This document shows, one piece after another, positions 1-7,260 of a DNA stretch of 14,150 bases. This stretch comes from JBDNFP01 sp041689775 (lineage in GTDB: Bacteria > Bacteroidota > Bacteroidia > Cytophagales > Spirosomataceae): assembly GCA_041689775.1 (NCBI GenBank), contig JBDNFP010000309.1, positions 1 through 14,150 on the forward strand. The letters run 5' to 3'. A program made the position numbers and the translations under genes. The notes below the pieces were generated by a model. The model was not told the DNA's origin. It made no database searches and saw only the letters and a program-made list of their open reading frames with translations. Every line of letters starts with the position of its first letter. The stretch's first letter is position 1.

Positions 1-2
1 AG

Positions 3-113
3 TGGTTGCGCCCGAAGGATTTTGAAAACAAGGAGGCGCTTCACATGAGGATAAATCATATTCTTGAAAAATACGGAGGGTCGGAGTTTTCCATCAACTG
101 CTCAATTAAATAA
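3..113 (+). CDS. 3' end of an unrecognised protein, cut by the window edge
   Basis: From base 3 the plus strand is open for 36 codons to a TAA at 111-113. The first visible residues are WLRPKDFENKEALHMRI and the tail is charged and soluble, ending in ..SINCSIK. I do not recognise the family. Codon use looks like that of the neighbouring real genes, and no good competing frame exists on the other strand here. If it is real, the gene converges on the minus-strand polysaccharide operon. An internal ATG at 45 could give a 22-residue peptide, but a gene starting upstream of the window is more likely. The alternative is chance openness in a decayed stretch. Confidence 0.35.
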   Translation, partial: WLRPKDFENKEALHMRINHILEKYGGSEFSINCSIK

Positions 114-179
114 ATATATGTTTAAATATGGCCAACTACTTACTTGAATAACACTTAGCCAGTTGTAGTAGCTTTTCGA

Positions 180-1234
180 CTACCCCAAACTAACCGTTAG
201 CTTCCGGTAGATTGATGAGGTGCCCTCACCACAAATAGAAGCCGGATAAAATTGGTATAACTTAAATGCTAGGTCAATGCTTCCCTGACTAAACGATTTA
301 CCTGACCACAAGATAGTAAGTAATTCTTTTCCCGTGAGAGTACCCAGAGAAACTCCCACTAAAACGGAAAGGTAGATAAGTCTGCCAGTCATTTGTTTGA
401 CTCTTTAGGATTGAGCTTTTTGGAGTAGTAGAGAAATATGCGTAAAATAAACGGTAATGATGGGTTGTAAAACAATGCCAAGGGTACGGTTATACAGGAT
501 TTCTACGTACTTATAAACAGCATAAATACCTTGGGGAAGGAGAGAGAAGGAGGAGGTAAATGCTATATTGAATAGCTGCGAAAAGGTTACACACTTGAAT
601 GTAGAATAAATCGTATTGAAAAATATCTTGTGGTTAAAATCAGTAATGGACCATAGCAAGTAGTACCGAAATCTGATTTTTTGTAAAAAGAAAATAGAGG
701 CTAATATCCCCCTTACTTTTCTAACAAACTGGGAGATAACGAGGGTCCAGATACCAAAATACGGAATAGAACCCAAAGAAATAAAAGGGAGAGAGAGGCA
801 CGAAAAATGCCGGTTAGTTCGGCCCGACCAAAAATATTTTCAGCGTTTAGAATGGTATTAATAAAGCTGTTGATGATATCAAGAAGAATGAAAAAGAGTA
901 TAATCCGAAACATGGTAATGGTTAACTCCTGAGTTTCACTTGAAAAGCCAGGTACTATCAAAACTATCAGGGGAGGCGTCAGCAAGGAAACCACAACCAG
1001 TAATACCGTTACCACTACTACCATACGGTTTACTACGACACTGAATGCTTTTCGAGCTATTGAAAGTCTTGCTTGGCCGAAAGCGGATGGTAAACTGTAA
1101 GAATACTTCACTAAGCTGCCCCGTCTGAGTGAGCGAACTAACCAGAGATGCCGGACTATTGGCGGCAAAAAAACTTCAATTTCATCACTCGTTCCCAGTA
1201 GGCGTGCTTGTACTACTGAATACCCCAGGCTCAA
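180..1234 (-). pseudogene. Decayed MurJ/MviN-like flippase (Wzx-type lipid-linked sugar exporter)
   Basis: Reading down from 1234, the frame gives a MurJ/MviN-type start (QARLLGTSDEIEVF, the family's G-T-S-x-x-x-x-F signature), several hydrophobic helices, and a stretch (FINTILNAENIFGRAELTG) typical of the family's middle. Near 763-768 the similarity jumps to another frame (PYFGIWTLVISQFVRKVRG). One missing base in a T/C run would rejoin WVLF to PYFGIW. The second frame meets a TAA at 405-407, continues (RVKQMTGRLIYLSVLVG), and meets a TAG at 180-182 just after SLG, where relatives are expected to read on (SLGQ-type). The final helices are not recognisable. The 5' end is also short: the frame opens only with TTG, overlapping the TGA of the preceding gene, so most of the first helix is absent. 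A working copy would have moved a polyprenyl-linked glycan across the inner membrane. Its place as last gene of the operon fits a Wzx role. The gene is not expected to work unless the frameshift is a sequencing error, and even then two stops remain. Confidence 0.8.
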
Positions 1235-2391
1235 GACCGGCCTAAGATAAGTTCTACCAGCTCCCGCACACAGCCTTCACCGCCCTTGGCAGATAGTACT
1301 TGTATGCCGGGTATGTTTTTAACCTCGGTCACGGCATCGGCCGGGCAGGCAGCAAGGCCCGCTTTTTTGAGTAGGCTAATGCAATTGAGGTCATCGCCTA
1401 CGTACGCTACCTGCTCTAAGGTTATGCCTTCCTGATCACAAATTTCGAGCGCCGCCGCTAATTTCCCTCCGTCACGCTGGCCTTGATATAGGTAGTCGGC
1501 CTTCATCTTAGCCGCTCGGCGAGCCACGATTTTGGTATTTTCGGAGGTAATTATCCCTGTTTTTATTCCGGCCTTTCGGAGTAGCTCAAACCCCATGCCA
1601 TCACGGGTATTAAACTTTTTCAATTCATCTCCGGCTTCACCATAGTACATCGTACCGTCCGTTAATACACCATCGACATCGGTTAGCAATACCCGGATAT
1701 TTGCGCTCAAAGGCTGGGTAGGCAGATAGTATTGCATCAATTTCTCGGTAATAATCCAATCAATGGTTTCATCAAGCTCGGTGGCAGTGTAGTCGGGCAT
1801 TTCGTAGAAACCAACCTTGCCGCCCAGGCGGTTTTGATTACTTAATACCCCGTGTACTGACTGAATATAAAAGGCCCCATTTTCCATCAACCAACCTTCA
1901 AAATCCTGTCGTCGTGGACGGTTACGGTAGTCATAATTGATCGGAGTGCCGTTTTGTTTCCAAAAAAAACGCTTACTCCCGACGCAAGAGAGTACCGAAT
2001 CGAAATCCCCCGTGCTGAATTTTTGAAGTGCTTCTTCAATATGATTGGATTGAAGAAGAGGGGAGGTCGCCTGCACCAGTACCAACGTAGATTCTGGGTT
2101 TAGGTTCGGATATTGTTGGAGAAATTCCAGCATCACACTTTCGGTTGATGCCGTATCGGTCGCATTCTCCGGCGAGCGGTGGTACACCCGGACTTTATCC
2201 AGCGCCAAACCGTCCACAACCGACGCTATTTCTTCGCAGTCAGTTCCTATCCAGATTTCGTCAACGGCGTAGCAAGCGTTAAGCGTAGCAGCTGTCCAGT
2301 AGATAAGGGGTTTACCATTTATGGCTTTTATATTTTTGAAGGGGATAGATGTACTTCCGCAACGAACTGGTATGAATGCTATGACCTTCAT
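1231..2391 (-). CDS. neuA: Fused CMP-nonulosonate (acylneuraminate) cytidylyltransferase and KdsC-like HAD phosphatase
   Basis: This is a two-domain cytoplasmic enzyme of 386 residues. Residues 1-225 form a NeuA-type cytidylyltransferase that should activate a nonulosonic acid with CTP. It has the nucleotide loop RCGSTSIPFKN (10-20), QATSPL (107-112), NGAFYI (171-176) and ELDETIDW (205-212). Residues 232-386 are a C0-type HAD phosphatase like KdsC. It has DVDGVLTDG (238-246; nucleophile D238, acid/base D240), TSEN (282-285), K310, GDDLNC (332-337) and the C-terminal GGEGCVREL (370-378). A free-standing HAD of this type removes phosphate from KDO-8-P or from KDN/Neu5Ac-9-P, so the fusion suggests dephosphorylation followed by activation in one protein. 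Vertebrate CMAS has the same domain order, but its HAD domain is regarded as non-catalytic; here both DxD aspartates remain. The ATG overlaps the neuB stop (ATGA). Oddities are T14 where lysine is usual and C337 where the motif normally ends in aspartate. The exact sugar cannot be told from sequence alone. Confidence 0.9.
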   Translation of the reverse strand: MKVIAFIPVRCGSTSIPFKNIKAINGKPLIYWTAATLNACYAVDEIWIGTDCEEIASVVDGLALDKVRVYHRSPENATDTASTESVMLEFLQQYPNLNPESTLVLVQATSPLLQSNHIEEALQKFSTGDFDSVLSCVGSKRFFWKQNGTPINYDYRNRPRRQDFEGWLMENGAFYIQSVHGVLSNQNRLGGKVGFYEMPDYTATELDETIDWIITEKLMQYYLPTQPLSANIRVLLTDVDGVLTDGTMYYGEAGDELKKFNTRDGMGFELLRKAGIKTGIITSENTKIVARRAAKMKADYLYQGQRDGGKLAAALEICDQEGITLEQVAYVGDDLNCISLLKKAGLAACPADAVTEVKNIPGIQVLSAKGGEGCVRELVELILGRS

Positions 2392-3281
2392 AGGTCCAAA
2401 GAAGCTTTTCGGTACTTCAACTTATCGCGTTGCACCATCTCGATATCCAACACGTCTTTGTCCTTGAAACTAAGGGCTGTATACGTGGCATCAAGGTCAC
2501 GTACTAGCTTTTGCATCCCAGGCATTTCGAGTGAGGCTGCATGATCAGTGCCTTTCCAGGTGCGATCCTTGGTGAAATGTCGTTCGATCCAACGGGCACC
2601 CAGAGTATAAGCGGCTATATCAATCGCTACCCCGAGGTGATGCCCGGAAAAGCCTATTTCCTTTACTCGTTGGTCAAACGTGCTGTATAGACGATTGATT
2701 TCGAGTAAACAAATATCTTTAAAGGGAACAGGATAACCCGAGGTACAACTGTAAACGATCAGCCGTTCACGAGCCTGACCGGTTTCCTCAAAAAAAGAGA
2801 TAAGCTCTTCTACTTCATGCTGAGTGGTCATCCCGATCGATACATGTACCTCTCCCGAATAGGTGTCGCGGAGGAGCTCCAACATTTCGTAGTAGTTATT
2901 ACAGGCCGATGGTACTTTAATAAAATCGGGATTCAACTCAATGATTTCACGGGCGGAGGTAACGTCCCAAACCGATGTTGCATAGCCTACGCCAATGGAC
3001 TCCGCATAGTACTTTAACTCGGCGTGTTGGGCCTGACTAAACTCTAAGAACTCCCGGTGCTCCCCATAGGTGGTGCCATAGGCATTGTAGGGTGCGGGGT
3101 GCGGAGTAGCATATTGTTCTGCGGTGAGCAGCTCCACGTTATTGCGTTTTTGAAACTTCGCGTAGTCTGCCTTACAATCTTTTGCCAACTGGATCAATTC
3201 TTTGGCAAAAGCAAATTGGCCCATGTGATTGCAGCCAATCTCAGCTATTACTTTGGGTTTTGTGTAGTCAAATGAAAACAT
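2388..3281 (-). CDS. neuB: NeuB-family nonulosonic acid (N-acetylneuraminate-type) synthase, SAF domain absent
   Basis: This TIM-barrel synthase should condense phosphoenolpyruvate with a hexose or hexosamine (or its 6-phosphate) to make a nine-carbon nonulosonic acid. The motifs are EIGCNH (14-19), KFQ (42-44), TYGEHREFLEFS (71-82), KVPSACNN (122-129), SIGM (148-151), YSCTSGYPVPF (177-187), GFSGHHLG (210-217) and IERHFTKDR (232-240). H214 and H235 match the two metal-binding histidines of meningococcal NeuB (SDHT and EKHF motifs), with the SDH aspartate replaced by glycine. At 297 residues it stops just after the barrel. Classical NeuB and human NANS are about 345-360 residues and carry a C-terminal antifreeze-like SAF domain, which is missing. 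The start is the ATG at 3281, preceded by a (CTC)6 repeat and no Shine-Dalgarno sequence. The stop overlaps the neuA start. With the neighbouring NeuA-HAD fusion, a 9-phosphate product is plausible but inferred. No epimerase or aminotransferase gene for precursor supply is in the window. Confidence 0.9.
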   Translation of the reverse strand: MFSFDYTKPKVIAEIGCNHMGQFAFAKELIQLAKDCKADYAKFQKRNNVELLTAEQYATPHPAPYNAYGTTYGEHREFLEFSQAQHAELKYYAESIGVGYATSVWDVTSAREIIELNPDFIKVPSACNNYYEMLELLRDTYSGEVHVSIGMTTQHEVEELISFFEETGQARERLIVYSCTSGYPVPFKDICLLEINRLYSTFDQRVKEIGFSGHHLGVAIDIAAYTLGARWIERHFTKDRTWKGTDHAASLEMPGMQKLVRDLDATYTALSFKDKDVLDIEMVQRDKLKYRKASLDL

Positions 3282-3291
3282 AAGCTATTCT

Positions 3292-3309
3292 GAGGAGGAG
3301 GAGGAGGAG
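3292..3309. repeat. (GAG)6 trinucleotide microsatellite in the neuB leader
   Basis: Six perfect GAG units on the plus strand (CTC on the transcribed minus strand) lie between the wzc stop at 3318 and the neuB ATG, ending 10 bases before that ATG. Copy-number change here would alter the spacing and pyrimidine content of the neuB ribosome-loading region without touching a coding frame. Confidence 0.85.
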
Positions 3310-3317
3310 TACTTTGT

Positions 3318-5762
3318 TTATTTTCTCGACTTATTAAAAAGTTTCTTTCTTTGACGCTTAAACCAGCCCTGGGGAGAGTCTTCAAAGTATCCGTTTTCAT
3401 GATACCCATAAGAGTAGCGGTAATAACTTTGGCTACCAAGCCCATAGCCAGCACCGGTGCTGATATTACTGTACAAATTATCAGGATAAAAGTTATTGAG
3501 AATTACCTCCATTTTTGGGAGGTCGTACTCGTTGGCCAACTGATCGGCCAGACGGTGTGAATCTTTACCGGAATAAAGCCAGCGGATTATGTAAACCACA
3601 TGATCACTTTTGGTAAACATAGGAATATTATCGGATACAAGGCCTACCGGTGCAGTATCAAACAGCACGAAATCATAGTGTTTGCGGCAATAGGCTACCA
3701 GGTCATCAAAAACGGGCATTATCAAAAGCTCTGCGGGATTGAAAGGAGCTGGCCCGGCCGGAATATAGTCCAGACCAGGTAGGTTACTGTTCTTGATCAA
3801 TGATGAATAGGGGTACTTGTCTGGATTTTGCAAAAAACTACCTAGCCCCTGCTTATTAGCGTCATCAAAAAAGAGGTGCAGCTTCGACTTCCGTAAATCT
3901 GCACCGATAACAACCACTCGCTTTCCGATTTTGGTGAATGATATAGCGAGGTTAAGCGTCACAAACGATTTCCCTTCACCTGATTTTTCGGATGTAATCA
4001 TGATGACTTGCCCTCCTGCTGAGGGAGTACGTTTATCCTTAGCGAAGTTTAGCCGGGTACGTAGAGCACTTAGAGATTCGGTAAATATCGACCGATCATT
4101 CAAAAAATTATTAATATCTTCTTGGGTATTTGTTACTTCTTGAGTGTAGTGGTGAATGACTCCCAATAGGCTGACTTTGGCATACTTTTCAATCTCCTCG
4201 ATCTCCGTAAAGGTGTTATTTAGTAATCTAGTGGCTAACACGCTGCCAAGGCCAACCAACAGACCACAAAAAACCGAAAGAATTATAATTTGTAGTGGTT
4301 TTGGAGAGATTTTGTCGTTTTCGATTTGGGTAATGACCGAAAACGAAGGGAGTATTCCGGCCCGGACAATAGAAGATTCAATTTCCTTGTTTAGTAAGAG
4401 TGAATAAATGTTTTTATTCACCTCAAAGTCACTTTGGAGATAGATATAGTTTTTCTCTAGGGCCGGAATCTGATTCAATTTACTTTGGAGCACTGTCATG
4501 TTTTCGTTTACAATCCGGGCTGTGCTCCTGTTTTTTTGTTTTTGTAGATTAATATTATCGAGTATCTGGGTTTTAAATCTAGCTATCTCATCATCGGTAT
4601 TCTTTACGGTTGCCGAGTTTACACTGTATTTTAATACAAGATTTTTACGCTGAGAAATAAGCGTATTGTAGCGATCGAGCAGACCGATCAGGACCAAATC
4701 CGTGGTACCATCCAGCCCAACCGACAGATAATTGACTGGTTCCATAGCCCCCGTAATACCCGTTTCCAGAATGGATATGTAGGCACTTTGGATGGCTAGC
4801 TCATTTTTTCGTTGCTCAAATTCCCTTACTTTTTCGGTGATTTCAGTAGCCGAGGAGCTGATATCAAAAATTTGGTTTTGCTTTTTGAAGAATTCAAGTT
4901 CTTGTGCTGCCTGTTTGAGTAAGCCAGAGTAAAGGTTGGTCTGATTCTCAATAAATGTAATAGTCAAGTCGGAAGATTGCTGCTTTTGTTTGAGATCATA
5001 CTCCTGGTAAGCCTGCAAAAGGTTTTTTAAGAAATCTTTGGTATAGGCAGCGTTATGATGTTTGAAAGATAAACTCAGGATGGGCATCCCTTCTTCAACT
5101 TCGGTCATCTTGATGCGCGCCCGGAGACCGGCTACCATTCTACTGGGTTCATTGTAGGTGAACTCGTATTGATAGCCAAGGGCCGTATGGATGGTGACTA
5201 TCTTGAACAAAAGCCCTTGTACTTTGACGATGGCCTGTTCTGTGGGCGCAATTGTCGTTTCGCAGGCTTCGGTCAGGTACGTCAGTGATAAGTCCTCGTT
5301 GAGCAGGAATTTACCATGTTCATACTGAGTCGGGTCGTAGTTCAGAACCGTAATCTGGACGGGTTGAAAAGGATACACATCAATCCGGCGAAGGTCTTTA
5401 ATTCGATAAAAAGTAAAGGATCTGTTTTGTATTTTTAGCGCACTCTGGATCACATCTGGTGAAGCAATAGTATACTTCTCGGTCAGATACTCTTCGGATC
5501 CGGTATTGAACAGATAAACAGGAGCGGAGTTGCCGATTTCGTCTAACTGTGATTTCTTTTCGGAGTATTTGAGTGTTATTGAGGAAAGGTATACCGGAGT
5601 AGCTAGTTTGAGGTACAAAAAACAAAAGAGACCAAAAAAGCCAAGTGCCCCCACAATCCAGTACCATCGACTCAAAAATATTTTGAGTATTTTATGATAG
5701 TCTAGTGTGTTAGAGTTATTCAATAACTCATCGAAAAGGGCAGTGTTACGGTCATTTCTCAT
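3318..5762 (-). CDS. wzc: Wzc-type polysaccharide copolymerase and tyrosine autokinase (BY-kinase)
   Basis: This is an inner-membrane chain-length regulator with a fused cytoplasmic kinase, 814 residues. A Wzz-type N-terminus includes membrane helix 1 at about 33-53. A long, largely helical/coiled periplasmic region (about 265-460) ends with the conserved PALEKNY...LQSDFEVNKNIYSLLL stretch (433-457), and membrane helix 2 lies at about 489-512. The BY-kinase domain (about 560-760) has Walker A SEKSGEGKS (591-599, K598), Walker A' VVVIGADLRKSK (616-627) and Walker B VLFDTAPVG (699-707). The C-terminus carries a tyrosine cluster (Y773, Y780, Y781, Y783, Y785, Y787, Y792), the expected autophosphorylation tail, followed by a basic end. 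The fused layout is the Gram-negative type. The ATG overlaps the stop of the phosphatase gene upstream (ATGA), so kinase and phosphatase are translationally coupled. It should act with the Wza-like lipoprotein to polymerise and export the polysaccharide. Family assignment is firm; the polymer is unknown. Confidence 0.95.
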   Translation of the reverse strand: MRNDRNTALFDELLNNSNTLDYHKILKIFLSRWYWIVGALGFFGLFCFLYLKLATPVYLSSITLKYSEKKSQLDEIGNSAPVYLFNTGSEEYLTEKYTIASPDVIQSALKIQNRSFTFYRIKDLRRIDVYPFQPVQITVLNYDPTQYEHGKFLLNEDLSLTYLTEACETTIAPTEQAIVKVQGLLFKIVTIHTALGYQYEFTYNEPSRMVAGLRARIKMTEVEEGMPILSLSFKHHNAAYTKDFLKNLLQAYQEYDLKQKQQSSDLTITFIENQTNLYSGLLKQAAQELEFFKKQNQIFDISSSATEITEKVREFEQRKNELAIQSAYISILETGITGAMEPVNYLSVGLDGTTDLVLIGLLDRYNTLISQRKNLVLKYSVNSATVKNTDDEIARFKTQILDNINLQKQKNRSTARIVNENMTVLQSKLNQIPALEKNYIYLQSDFEVNKNIYSLLLNKEIESSIVRAGILPSFSVITQIENDKISPKPLQIIILSVFCGLLVGLGSVLATRLLNNTFTEIEEIEKYAKVSLLGVIHHYTQEVTNTQEDINNFLNDRSIFTESLSALRTRLNFAKDKRTPSAGGQVIMITSEKSGEGKSFVTLNLAISFTKIGKRVVVIGADLRKSKLHLFFDDANKQGLGSFLQNPDKYPYSSLIKNSNLPGLDYIPAGPAPFNPAELLIMPVFDDLVAYCRKHYDFVLFDTAPVGLVSDNIPMFTKSDHVVYIIRWLYSGKDSHRLADQLANEYDLPKMEVILNNFYPDNLYSNISTGAGYGLGSQSYYRYSYGYHENGYFEDSPQGWFKRQRKKLFNKSRK

Positions 5763-6460
5763 TTAGATAGTATACTCTCCATGAATAAATTATTCAATAG
5801 TTTACTACCATCCATAGATTTGTAATGGGGGTTTTGCTTAGCCTCTTCGATATATTTATATTGGTTTGCCCGGTGCAGGTCCGAGCCGATTGCGTGCACC
5901 CACCCTTGCTGAATAAGCTGTTCGGCAATTTGCTGCTGGGTGGATCCGTACAGGCCTCCCAACGACAGTAGGTTAATCTGAAACAGTACGCCAAGCTCAT
6001 GCAGTTCGGCGTAACGTTCACGTTGGTTATGCCATTGCCGATAGCGCTCTGGGTGTGCTAGTAAAGGCTGCCAGCCCTTCGCGATCATGGCAGATAAAAT
6101 ATCATCTAAGTAGGGTTGGTCTATGCGCATTGATGTTTCCACTAAGACATAGCGCTCAAAGAGGGGAAGAATATCACCTTTTTCTAAGAGTACCATGAAG
6201 TAATCATCCGCGTAATATTCGGCTGCATAGTGAAGGCGCAAGTCAGGGTACAGCTCGGTGGCGCTTTCTTGCAATATTTCCCAGGCAGCACTGATGCTTT
6301 CTTGTGTGTTCAAATAAAAGTCTGACCGGATATGGGGAGTTGCCACGATGTTTCTGACTCCGGCTTCATAATGCAGGTGGAGTAGTTGAAGGCTTTCGGC
6401 TAGGTTAGCCGCCCCATCATCAATCCCGGGTAGTATATGAATATGTAAGTCAGTAATCAT
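5759..6460 (-). CDS. PHP-family protein tyrosine phosphatase, CpsB/YwqE type
   Basis: A metal-dependent phosphotyrosine phosphatase of 233 residues that should remove phosphate from the tyrosine tail of the neighbouring Wzc kinase. The PHP metal ligands are all present: DLHIHILPGIDDG (4-16; H6, H8, D14), ATPH (40-43), E81, AHPERY (135-140) and GSDLHR (192-197). Length and motif order match CpsB of Streptococcus and YwqE of Bacillus. There is no signal peptide, so it acts in the cytoplasm. It starts 20 bases after the export lipoprotein gene and overlaps wzc by four bases. Using a PHP phosphatase rather than a low-molecular-weight Wzb phosphatase is better known from Firmicutes, though it recurs in Bacteroidota capsule loci. 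Nothing is missing. Confidence 0.92.
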   Translation of the reverse strand: MITDLHIHILPGIDDGAANLAESLQLLHLHYEAGVRNIVATPHIRSDFYLNTQESISAAWEILQESATELYPDLRLHYAAEYYADDYFMVLLEKGDILPLFERYVLVETSMRIDQPYLDDILSAMIAKGWQPLLAHPERYRQWHNQRERYAELHELGVLFQINLLSLGGLYGSTQQQIAEQLIQQGWVHAIGSDLHRANQYKYIEEAKQNPHYKSMDGSKLLNNLFMESILSK

Positions 6461-6480
6461 AGGTTATAGTCTTTGTGTCA

Positions 6481-7260
6481 TTAGCGACTAAGAAAAGTCA
6501 AAATCAAAAATGTGAAGTTCAATAAGATAATGAAGGGTTGTACCACCACGAGGTTACGTTGAAGTTTTACGCTCCGGACGGATTCTTGTGAAGGGGGAAG
6601 ATAGATCACATCTTTATGGTAAATCGGTTGCTGTAAAATACGGGGGTCTGCCAAAGTCTCAATACTAAATTCAATGACTCGTTGGGAAGTACCAGCCTGC
6701 CGGATAATCTGAATTTTACCGCTCGTTTCGGTAAACCTGATGCCCCCTGCCTTAGCCAGAATTAACCCAAGGGTCTGGTTTTCATCGCTTAATGCATAAA
6801 CTCCTTGCTGTGAAACTGCACCGAGTACCTGTACTTGTAGGTTAGTGACTGTGACTTCAAATAACGGATTGTTGATCGTGTTCTGATACTTAACCGTCAG
6901 AGTGTCCGCCAGAGTTAAACTTGTCAGGTTTACCACCTTCAAGAAGCCGATTTCCGGCATACTGATAGAGCCAGCCTTATTCACGGTTACCTCGTAGCCA
7001 CTATCATTCGTTGGACTGCTCCTCATTTGACCGCTGGATGAGGGGTCAGGAAAAAGTGGGGAGAGCCAATTGAGGTTTCGTATCATCAGGCGATCGCCGG
7101 GTTCAATCTGATGCGGAGGTGTCTCGCTAATATCCTTTAAAATAGTGAGTTGCTCGGTGGATAGTACGGGCATCTCCCGGGGAGTTTTACATCCTAGAAG
7201 TACAACCCCAATGATCAGGCACCACACTACTCTCATTAAAGACACTCGTTTATTCCCCAA
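6481..7260 (-). CDS. Wza/BexD-type polysaccharide export lipoprotein (SLBB domain)
   Basis: A 259-residue envelope protein for polysaccharide export. A lipoprotein signal peptide ends in LLGC (21-24), so C24 should be lipidated. The poly-export domain begins with IEPGDRL (52-58) and runs to about 140. An SLBB domain follows with VLGAVSQQGVYAL (145-157) and LAKAGGI (168-174). A hydrophobic C-terminal helix (about 239-257) closes the protein, the equivalent of the outer-membrane helix of Wza. It is shorter than Escherichia coli Wza (379 residues) because it has fewer periplasmic SLBB repeats, which is usual in Bacteroidota. The ATG at 7260 overlaps the glf stop by 11 bases. An internal ATG at 7236 (M9) leaves a good signal peptide and removes the overlap, so the start is uncertain. 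It should form the outer channel for the polymer whose length Wzc controls. Confidence 0.88.
   Translation of the reverse strand: MGNKRVSLMRVVWCLIIGVVLLGCKTPREMPVLSTEQLTILKDISETPPHQIEPGDRLMIRNLNWLSPLFPDPSSSGQMRSSPTNDSGYEVTVNKAGSISMPEIGFLKVVNLTSLTLADTLTVKYQNTINNPLFEVTVTNLQVQVLGAVSQQGVYALSDENQTLGLILAKAGGIRFTETSGKIQIIRQAGTSQRVIEFSIETLADPRILQQPIYHKDVIYLPPSQESVRSVKLQRNLVVVQPFIILLNFTFLILTFLSR

Noticed and set aside
2179..2544. Plus-strand open frame of 121 codons
   Set aside because: It lies antisense across the neuB-neuA junction, both of which are strongly supported. Its translation has no recognisable motif.
3248..3454. Minus-strand open frame of 68 codons between wzc and neuB
   Set aside because: It overlaps the end of wzc and start of neuB in another frame; the proline run it contains is only the translation of the GAG/CTC microsatellite.
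3817..4143. Plus-strand open frame of 108 codons
   Set aside because: It is antisense to the kinase domain of wzc, including the Walker A region. It is a shadow frame.
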